A stretch of DNA of 64,000 nt from assembly GCF_036711975.1 (NCBI RefSeq), contig NC_091967.1:17422001-17486000 (forward strand). The letters are read 5' to 3'. The stretch comes from Onthophagus taurus. Its lineage: Eukaryota; Arthropoda; Insecta; Coleoptera; Scarabaeidae. Positions within the stretch are counted from its first letter, which is position 1. Every line of letters starts with the position of its first letter. This document shows, in pieces, positions 58,861-64,000 of this stretch. Below the pieces are notes generated by a model, which did not search any database, was not told where the DNA came from, and saw only the letters and a list, made by a program, of their open reading frames with translations. Both the position numbers and the translations under genes were made by a program.

Positions 58861-60470
58861 AATAAACATGAATATACAAAGTTCACTAGAAAGGTGATAG
58901 TGATTCATAGGTGTTATAAGGTTTCAATTTCAGCAGGACTTGATTTGACAACAAAGGGGATTTCGATTACACCACCAACGAGGCACGACCTTTGATCGAT
59001 TGTTTGGGAGACTGCTTCCGTTATGTATAATTAGCTTTGTCGAGAGAGGAACCTAAGTGGTTTCTCATTTAGTTGTTTGAGAAATCAAGGTGGAAATTCC
59101 CCTATATTTATGTTTCTCTGGAACGTATTTGACGTTATCAAAGCGCGTCTAATGAACAACAAAACCAATTAGATTTTAAATAATTTCAATAATAAAACAA
59201 TTCGGTGATATTATCCAAATAAGTAGTAAAAGAATTTATCTTGTCAACACGATTCCGCGTTAAATCCGGTGCAGTTTGCGGTTTACGCCAGTCGAGGCGT
59301 TAATAACTTTTATTTTTCATTAAGTCCGCTAAAAAGTAAGCCGAGGTTTTAGTTTGAATAGAAACGTAAATCAGGGCGGGATTAACGCGTTTCAAGGCGT
59401 GATATTCATTAACGTTACTCTGAAAAATCTCCAAAAGAAAATAAAATTCAGTGTCCATATAAATCAGCAGTGTTTTTATTCTTTTAAACCCTTACTTTAA
59501 ATGTTACTCATTACATTTTTCAAATAATTAAACTTTTAAAAATTAAAATGGAGAAGGCTCGGAAACACCTCGAGCATCAAATACCGGAAAGCTTTGTAAC
59601 CTGTACGTAGAAAAGCTCGTCTTGCCAAGGGAGCTTTTAAGTGAAGCACCCCCGCTGGGTTACCACCATTTTGTACGTTGTTGTTGACACAGAGGCGTCT
59701 AATTAACTGTCACCACCAAATCCCCACTTGATTGCTTTAATGTTAGACCAAAAACGTCACATGAGTAGTACAAACTATTTGTAGTATCTAAAATAAAAAT
59801 CTAGTTGATTCAATTAAGATTTATTTTAAGTAATAATTAGTGATTTTACTTTTAAAGAGTTATATTCGCCTGAAACAGAATTGCAACATACTATCACACA
59901 CGCACACAGATTGTGCCGTTATACTGTTGGATTTAATCCCTGCATTGTTCGCGTTTGTCGTTCGCGTCCAGTTGTGAACTGACTGGTATTAACACAATCC
60001 GCATTAAATACGACGTCAAATATTTTTTCATTAAAACAGCATTAAGTGGGTAACTCGGTGGATATAAAGCCATCGTTGCGGGTTTTATGCAAAGTTTTTT
60101 TATTTTTTTTCAAGACAAATATGTAAAGCATGGAAAATTATAGCTCATTTTATTTCAAACAATAGATATTTAAAATAAAAAAAAGATAAGATTTGTTCTA
60201 AAGCCACATCTTAATGAACACTAAAAACTACCATACGAAGAAACAAGCTGTATTTGTACCAACACCAAAATGAGGATACACAAAGCCTCTAATAACGACA
60301 TTAACTGCGGAGACGGGGAGATGGTCATTTTGAAAACAATCACTGCTACACCCTTTGAGATAAGAGACGAAGCAAGGAAATTCAGGAAGAACTTCGAATT
60401 CTTAAAAAAAAAAAAGGAATAGACTACCAATGATTGCTAAAGAGTGCAAACCTAGGTATGAATTCATTTT
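58861..60470. other. Unassigned intergenic sequence
   Basis: No gene or repeat recognised. The minus-strand frame 60221-60430 runs into a poly-A/T tract and is not supported. Confidence 0.4.
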
Positions 60471-60474
60471 CCGT

Positions 60475-60800
60475 ACATATTCCTATCTTTAGCCATTCTT
60501 CATACTGCGGAGACACTTTTCCATCGTCTTCTTCTTTGTTCTGATTTTGTATTGAACATTTTCTTTAGTATTCCTTCCTCAACAATTCTAACCATGTCAT
60601 ACCATTGCTGCTGTTTCTGCCATCTTTTGTACTAGAGATGTTGGAATACTGGAGATGTCATGTGCTCCCAAGTTTACTTCTTCTCTGGCGTTCTTGTCTC
60701 GCAATCCGTTTCTTCTGGTTTTTCCTACTGTTGTTCAGAGATACTTCATCTTTGTTACTCCTATTCAAAATTTTTGGCCTGTAGATGAATATGAGTGTAT
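60475..60800 (-). pseudogene. Probable LINE ORF2 C-terminal relic
   Basis: The minus strand gives, across frames, WHDMVRIVEE then LKKMFNTKSEQRRRRWKSVS, and WLK near 60490, a pattern seen at the C-terminal end of insect LINE ORF2 proteins. It may belong with the RT piece at 61420-61640, split by the hairpin-rich insertion between them. Confidence 0.4.
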
Positions 60801-60894
60801 AAATGATTTTGTACAAATGTAATTTTGATTTAGTGCTTAGTTCATTTCTACCTACCAGGGTATTATTTATCCGGTAATATTATAGTTATTTATT

Positions 60895-61390
60895 TTACAA
60901 GTGGGCTGGAAACATAATTGCAGTACGAGTGTGGAGAATTGCACGACGAGGTCGTAGACCGAGTCGTGTAATCACACGAGTACTGTAATTATGCTCTAGC
61001 CCACGTGTGATATACAGCACTTTATCTACGACTGCTAAAAATTACAAAAAAATCAATTTCTTTAAAAAAGTCTATTTGACATTTATAAAAATATTTTCAA
61101 ATGATTGTTGACAATTTTGAATTGTCAGTTTCAACAACATGTTTACTCATCTGGAATAAGTGTTTTGAAATGTAAAACCATAACAATTAATGTTTGTAAT
61201 AAATAGTATTGTTTCTCTGTAAGTAGATAGCAGTTTTTCTTTTGTATTGTTGTTCGTTTCAATAAATTAAGTCTGTTCTGATTAGGCTAGAAATGCGTTA
61301 CGTAATGAAACCAGTGCAGTAATGAACTTCATTACGTAACTCAAATGAGTGCGGTAATGGTGACTTATCCAAGCAGTCGTAGATAAATAT
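60895..61390. mobile_element. Hairpin-rich MITE-like region
   Basis: Three nested palindromes. 60901-61004 folds into one long imperfect hairpin beginning GTGGGCT and ending AGCCCAC, with arms around GCACGAC/GTCGTG. 61021-61036 (tttatctacgactgct) is exactly inverted at 61372-61387. Inside it, GTTACGTAATGAA at 61297-61309 is exactly inverted at 61328-61340. No coding frame. It lies between two minus-strand LINE fragments. Confidence 0.65.
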
Positions 61391-61419
61391 TATTTATCTT
61401 GAAATCTTTTTTAATTATG

Positions 61420-61640
61420 ATTCCCAAATATTCGTATTTTTCTACTAGCTGTAGTCGTTGTCCACTATATTTATGTTTCCTGTGAATTGTAAGATTTTGC
61501 TTCTGTTCCAGTTTATTGTCATTCCCTTCTTTTGTAGGCAGGTTTCCAGGTGTGAATGTCTTTTTATACAGGACTTCTGCTTTGCCTGATATTAGTATAT
61601 CGTCTGTAATCGTCTGCCTATACTGAGTGTTGCGTCCAGA
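61420..61640 (-). pseudogene. LINE reverse transcriptase fragment
   Basis: The minus strand reads RQTITDDILISGKAEVLYKK, then NLPTKEGNDNKLEQKQNLTI, then QLVEKYEYLGIIIKK. This matches the RT thumb after the catalytic box in insect LINEs, with ADD changed to TDD, and the KY(E/K)YLG signature. Likely part of the same copy as 60475-60800. Confidence 0.65.
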
Positions 61641-61984
61641 TTGAAATTAAGGTGTGGTAACTCAAAATTCAAATTCATCGTCACATTATGATACGTATTT
61701 ATATTTAAACATTAGATATTATCTTGGATGGTTTTATTTGCTGCAAATCATAATTAACACTATCTTTGAAGACATGATATGTCATATTAGTTGACAAAGT
61801 TTTGAGAGATATTGTGGAATTTTTGAGAAAGGGCAAAAATTTAAATTATTAGGAAATAAATAATATTTGTTACGAATGAATCTCCATTTTGTCAGTTCAC
61901 AATACATATATAAAGCATTTAATTTTTAACGCATTATTACTTACATCTTGGGGCCCATCTTTGGTCATGGGTTTAGACAGCTAC

Positions 61985-62470
61985 ATTATTAGTATTGGAA
62001 ATTTTGAATGGTAATTTTTCAAATAAATTGGTTTGGTGGGGTGGACCAATAGGATAGCCTTCTCGCTCTCTCGTTTTAACTCCAATAGATTTTTGGCTAT
62101 CGAGATATTTAAACTAAAAGATATTTTTTTGAAACTTGAGTTTTTTATTTGAACTGGAACTTGTTGTTCAACATCTTGTATTGCTGCAACGAGATACATA
62201 CTTAGATCTTTTCTTCCTGGTCTCATTACGTACGGTATTACCAGTTGAGTTACAGCTTCTTTTACCAAAAATTTTCTGTTTGTTAGGTTTCCATTGATTT
62301 CAAGCAATTTGAAAATTGTTCCATAGAGTTAGAGAAGCATTTCTACCAATGTCTAGAATATTTGGAAAAAGCCACACACACACATTGGCCACCGGTTAGT
62401 CTTTTGGCGAACTGTATACTTCTACACCATTTGATTCGTGTCGACATTATACTACAAATTTATTTCAGCT
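61985..62470 (-). pseudogene. piggyBac transposase C-terminal relic
   Basis: Read right to left: NVDTNQMV, stop, KYTVRQKTNRWPMCV (about 62440-62390), then LYGTIFK-like debris and NLTNRKFLVKEAVTQLVIPY with VMRPGRKD (62307-62200). In piggyBac-type proteins GVDTLDQM carries the third catalytic Asp and is followed by R+T+RWP and then by FL..L...L+.PY. The Asp is kept. The upstream domain and the Cys-rich tail are missing or unrecognisable. Confidence 0.7.
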
Positions 62471-62589
62471 TTGTTTTTCTTCTACTTCTTCTTTATAGAA
62501 GCCATTTTGTAACTTCTTGGAGGTTGTCTTGGAAGTCTTTTGCATTCACGGTGTGGTATAATAGGGGCAAGAGAAAGAAGAAGAACTAA

Positions 62590-64000
62590 ATAATACCAAA
62601 TTGCATTTCTAATTATGGAAAAGTTGATGAAACCATATTCACAAAAAAAAACATTTGGTATTGCGAAAAATAAAGATATCTGTAATTCGCACTCTTTTCC
62701 AAAGCCAAAAGTCTCTGCGACGGGGAAAATTTAAAGAATAATGACCTCTAAAGAATGTAATCCAGAGGATTATTTATATGGTGAGGGACCTTCAACGTGC
62801 CCACAAGTAGAAGACAACCGATGCGGTTAGTAGTCAACCTGTTAGTTTCATCTATCTTCTCTTTGTTTCAAGTGTAACGAAATAGCTAGATTACTGAAAA
62901 AGCTGGGTGAATTATCATAGCCATCATGATGAATTATGGGGCAATCAGCTTACTACGAAACGTATTCTCGATAAGACAGGATACACTTCATATTTTAAAA
63001 GGGTCAGAAGTTAAATCAACAGTCGAGAGTAGTACCATGCAAAACGCCTTCCTGAAATAAGTTTAAACAAAAATACTTGCGAGCAACAGTCACTATTCGC
63101 AGAGGATGATCAAAGAGGTTGGATTGTCAGCCAAATCCGCAACATAACGATCGACTTGATGAAACTTGTGTCAATTGTAACAGTAGAAACTAGCTCGTAT
63201 CTCATTTATCTAAATACATTCTAGATAGTGTTATTCTTAACAACCTGCATATAGGTATCATAAGTTTTCCTAAAAGATGAAAGATTTCCTAAATACATAC
63301 CACTAGGATCAGTGGTGCAATAAATAACAGCTCGTACTTTTTTCTTCTCATCAACTACAATTATTTTCCGTTTTCGGAAAAGGTAAAATAAATAAAAAAA
63401 TAATCATAAACATTCATCAAAACACTATTCTTAAATTTTCTTCAGATATTAATGATGTTTCAATAAATACAGTCGTATTAAAAAAGTATTGTTTTGAGAT
63501 ATTTTTATTTCGAACATAGTAAGTGAAGAAAATTTAAAGAATTTTTTATAATAAAAAATATCGTGCAGTAATGTGACAAACTTGTCAGTTAATTGAAATG
63601 TGATGTGTGTAGTACATGTGAAACTTGTCGCGAAATAATGTCGATTTTAGGTTCTCCTCGACGTTTCTTGTCTCATTACTGAAAGTTCACAAGTTGTCAC
63701 GTCAGTATGCGACATTCGTATTCCAGTGGAGACGTTCATTACTTGCACTCCCACGATTCTTTCAAGTACAACATCATACATGTCAAGATAACTTTAATTT
63801 TTGTTGTTGCCATAACTTATTACGAATAAGAAACGTCAATATTTAACATTTTCATTACAATAAAAAATCCGCCACATTAAAAAAATATATATCTTAAATA
63901 AAACTCAGTTTATTATCGTAGATTTAACGATGTGTTTTATCGTAACTTACATAAAATTTACGACCATCGTATTCTTTAGACTTTACTACCATACCTACTA
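62590..64000. other. Unassigned sequence at the window end
   Basis: No gene recognised. Frames such as 63625-63846 (+) lack any known domain. The sequence may continue a feature beyond the window. Confidence 0.4.

Noticed and set aside
1..64000. CRISPR arrays, operons, tRNA or rRNA genes
   Set aside because: None seen; the spaced repeats present are tandem satellites or transposon parts, and the gene structure is eukaryotic.

Overview
The window looks like AT-rich insect nuclear DNA, possibly from a beetle, although nothing here fixes the order. The support is a spliced six-exon gene with GT-AG introns, long non-coding stretches, and a dense mixture of arthropod-type transposable elements (TEs). 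No prokaryotic features, tRNA or rRNA genes were recognised.

The only host gene recognised is a CCN-family matricellular gene on the + strand. Its six coding exons (3620-18688) join in phase into a 367-residue protein: signal peptide, IGFBP-like, VWC, TSP1 and a C-terminal cystine-knot domain. Intron 1 is 9.2 kb and holds a Penelope-like retroelement with inverted ends and LINE debris. Intron 3 (4.0 kb) holds a 650-bp hAT-type MITE and a LINE endonuclease relic.

Region by region, the rest is mobile DNA in different states of decay. Upstream of the gene is a minus-strand pogo/Tigger transposase relic with a PHD-like tail (about 0.9-2.4 kb). From 20.4 to 21.1 kb there are hAT and mariner-like scraps. 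At 21.7-24.5 kb lies a nearly intact element encoding an RNase-H-like protein of a family I cannot name; one 25-bp palindrome and a double stop break its reading frame. At 26.2-27.25 kb is a Tigger relic with both ends, followed by about 0.9 kb of degenerate GATGCAGACTT-like repeats. LINE relics lie at 31.1-33.2 kb and a 340-bp tandem trimer at 34.2-35.2 kb. The best preserved element is a BEL/Pao LTR retrotransposon at 35886-40410. Its 466-bp LTRs look identical, its target duplication (atatg) is perfect, and one open 1061-residue ORF fuses Gag-protease directly to the integrase end with most of RT and all of RNase H missing. It looks like a recently mobile non-autonomous derivative.

From 40.4 kb on there are a 174-bp tandem array between 230-bp direct repeats, a second Penelope-like relic (41.8-42.6 kb), a tandem repeat leading into a YqaJ exonuclease fragment (47.0-47.8 kb), a 640-bp tandem dimer (47.86-49.14 kb), a LINE with a coding RT and an (ATT)n tail (50.2-52.1 kb), two related Gypsy relics head to head (54.9-58.86 kb), a hairpin-rich MITE-like region (60.9-61.4 kb), an antisense LINE relic and a piggyBac transposase relic (about 62.0-62.5 kb). 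Several non-repetitive stretches of higher GC remain unassigned.
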